Positions 62,570 to 64,000 of a DNA stretch of 64,000 bases are shown here, piece by piece; position 1 is the stretch's first letter, and the number at the start of each line of letters is the position of its first letter. The stretch comes from a bacterium (lineage in GTDB: Bacteria > Bacillota > Clostridia > Lachnospirales > Lachnospiraceae), in assembly GCA_030524675.1 (NCBI GenBank), contig JAUNGE010000005.1, positions 53,192-117,191 on the forward strand, written 5' to 3'. Under the pieces are notes generated by a model that made no database searches, had not been told where the DNA came from, and saw only the letters and a program-made list of their open reading frames with translations. The translations under genes and the position numbers were made by a program.

Positions 62570-63412
62570 CTATCCCATATGGGTGCAGCCATACTTCAGT
62601 TTTTTTGCTATATCCCGCGGAATTGGAGATAAATATACACATTCCAACTCGCTTGCAACCACAATCTGCCCCAGATATTTATGAATACACGCCATTCCTT
62701 TTTTTATATACTCCAATTTCTGCTCTTCATCTGGCCCGTTCTCTTTGTCAAACTGCCGCGGCCACTGTCTTAACAGGCCCTTCAAATCTTCATACATCTC
62801 ATTGTATTCGCAGAAAGGCATTTTGTTTTCTTCTATTTCTTCTATATAAGAAAAATCCAAATACCACTCCAACACTTCCCATATTAAATTGGCAGAATAA
62901 GGACTATCCAATTCTTTCTTAACTATACTTAACCTTTTTTCTGTATTATTGGAAAAATCGGTACAATCCAAAACCAAAGCTCCACTCAGCACAGCAATGG
63001 CATCCTCTGGTTTTCCAACTGCTAACTTCTCGAGTGTTTTTATACCATAAGAATCCACAAGAAGATCTATAAAATCTTCATCAGTAAATTCTTCTATCAT
63101 CTTCCTGACCGTATTGGAAAGTTCCAAATCCTTTTTCAAGCGCCCTTTGTACTCTTCAGGATTCATAATATATGTTTCAAAATTCCACTTTCGCTCCCAG
63201 TCGTGATTTGCACGTATCTGCTGCAATTCTTTATATACAGCAGGATTTGCTTTCAGGGCATATTCCACCTCGCTGATTTTATTCAACCAGCTTATTTCTA
63301 TTTCCTGGCAGAATCTTCCCACCCGTTCTATACTCCAGTCATATTTGCAGGGTTCTCCGAAAATAAAACTGGAGCTGCTGGAGTTTGTCACATAATCCAA
63401 ACAAATTTTCAT
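62570..63412 (-). CDS. DYVTNSSSSSF protein, paralog A
   Basis: A 280-residue protein starting MKICLDYVTNSSSSSFIFGE, ending KYGCTHMG, and matching paralog B in islands along its length (NPAVYKELQQIR, LVLDCTDFSNNTE, CIHKYLGQIVV). It is acidic and soluble. It lies 96 bases after the radical SAM gene; AAGGGA precedes the ATG. The pair and the adjoining radical SAM/SPASM gene suggest that the proteins could be its substrates or partners (inference). Confidence 0.7.
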   Translation of the reverse strand: MKICLDYVTNSSSSSFIFGEPCKYDWSIERVGRFCQEIEISWLNKISEVEYALKANPAVYKELQQIRANHDWERKWNFETYIMNPEEYKGRLKKDLELSNTVRKMIEEFTDEDFIDLLVDSYGIKTLEKLAVGKPEDAIAVLSGALVLDCTDFSNNTEKRLSIVKKELDSPYSANLIWEVLEWYLDFSYIEEIEENKMPFCEYNEMYEDLKGLLRQWPRQFDKENGPDEEQKLEYIKKGMACIHKYLGQIVVASELECVYLSPIPRDIAKKLKYGCTHMG

Positions 63413-63508
63413 TCGATTTTCCCTTCTCAGAACAGATGCTTTTCGCCCATGCTCTCTCCATTTCTTATTCTTATATTCTTCATGTTTATATCTTGTACTT
63501 TTGTTTTC

Positions 63509-64000
63509 CTAGCTTTTATATCCTGTACTTTTATAGCCTTTGTTCTCGTATTCTTCCTTTCTGTATTGTTCTCTTCTGCTGCAAAGCGTAACAGAATTTA
63601 CAATCGGGCAGCCGCCACCACACAAATACTGCATACTGCATCCATGACAGGTGCTCTGTAACTTATATCTGAACTCCTGAAATATTTCGCTCTCCCACGC
63701 TTGTTTTATGCCAATTTGAGATTTTGGAACAAGCTGAAATTGCTGTGCAGCATCCTGATTTGCAAAGCTGCATGGCATTGCTTTCAAATCTGCACTCACA
63801 TACATGCTGAATCTGGCGCCCTCACAATAATCCATAAATACGGATTCATATCGTCTGGAAAAATTGAGCAGTCCTGCACTGGAGCAGCTGTCAAATCCCA
63901 CCTTAAACGGCACATTTCTGGTATCAAATGCCTCAAAAAATGTCTTTATCCTCGTATTATATAGTAGTAGTGTTTATAGTCCCTCTCCAAGGACTGTATG
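63509..64000 (-). pseudogene. Radical SAM/SPASM protein, C-terminal part, frame broken near the window edge
   Basis: From 63973 leftward an open frame encodes TLLLYNTRIKTFFEAFDTRN, then a SPASM domain with Cys in GFDSCSSAGL, DYCEGARF, AMPCSFANQ and the terminal STCHGCSMQYLCGGGCP ... CSRR. It would bind auxiliary [4Fe-4S] clusters in a radical SAM peptide/protein-modifying enzyme. Upstream, this frame has a TAA (63974-63976), while another frame continues sensibly as SLERDYKHYYY. A one-base slip in the TAC/CTA run at about 63962-63972 would join them. It may be a recent mutation, a sequencing error or programmed slippage. Its radical SAM core lies outside the window. Confidence 0.65.

Overview
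The window reads as chromosomal DNA of a strictly anaerobic, low-to-mid GC Firmicute, most likely a Lachnospiraceae-type Clostridium (inference). Supporting signs are a type III glutamine synthetase, the Nfn transhydrogenase pair, two oxygen-sensitive class III ribonucleotide reductases, AddAB, ScpAB, DapL and strong GGAGG ribosome sites. There is no rRNA, CRISPR array, transposase or phage structural gene.

Layout. 1-16.5 kb is a nitrogen and glutamine island. Leftward: pyrG, gltB, gltD, a divergent glutamine synthetase-like gene, an ANTAR-type RNA-binding regulator and the 5' part of dapL. Rightward: glnN (type III glutamine synthetase, with a terminator in its leader), an ammonium channel with a PII protein fused to its C-terminus, and purF. 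16.8-23.5 kb (leftward) holds a GGGtGRT protein with an Fe-S scaffold protein, a MATE exporter, and an operon of a mutarotase-like gene with nfnA and nfnB. 24-25 kb holds a lone rightward gene with ThyX-like features. 24.8-32.4 kb is addBA. 33-43 kb is the deoxynucleotide region: nrdD, a small membrane protein, nrdG, dut, a TPR lipoprotein, hflX, and a second NrdD fused to a redoxin domain. Both nrdD genes are preceded by paired NrdR-like boxes at 31-bp offset. 43-58 kb carries housekeeping and envelope genes: scpB/scpA, phosphoesterase, HAD phosphatase, D,D-carboxypeptidase, fucO-type dehydrogenase, an Atg22-like transporter, inositol phosphatase, CPBP protease, L,D-transpeptidase and an oxidoreductase.

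59-64 kb is the least ordinary part. All genes point left: the SPASM end of a radical SAM protein whose frame is broken near the window edge, two paralogous proteins sharing the N-terminal motif DYVTNSSSSSF and the C-terminus YGCTHMG, a calcineurin-like phosphoesterase, a cloverleaf tRNA-Arg(ACG)-like RNA, an Rnl5-type RNA ligase, and a small acidic protein. The tRNA-like RNA sits between a good promoter and the ligase gene, so both are probably on one transcript. This group is the best candidate here for an undescribed system, either RNA repair or peptide/protein modification.

A family of dispersed repeats with ends like ATGATACCAGGGTCAAAAGG occurs in intergenic regions at 2.3, 20.1 and 23.6 kb, with a related hairpin module at 8.8 kb.
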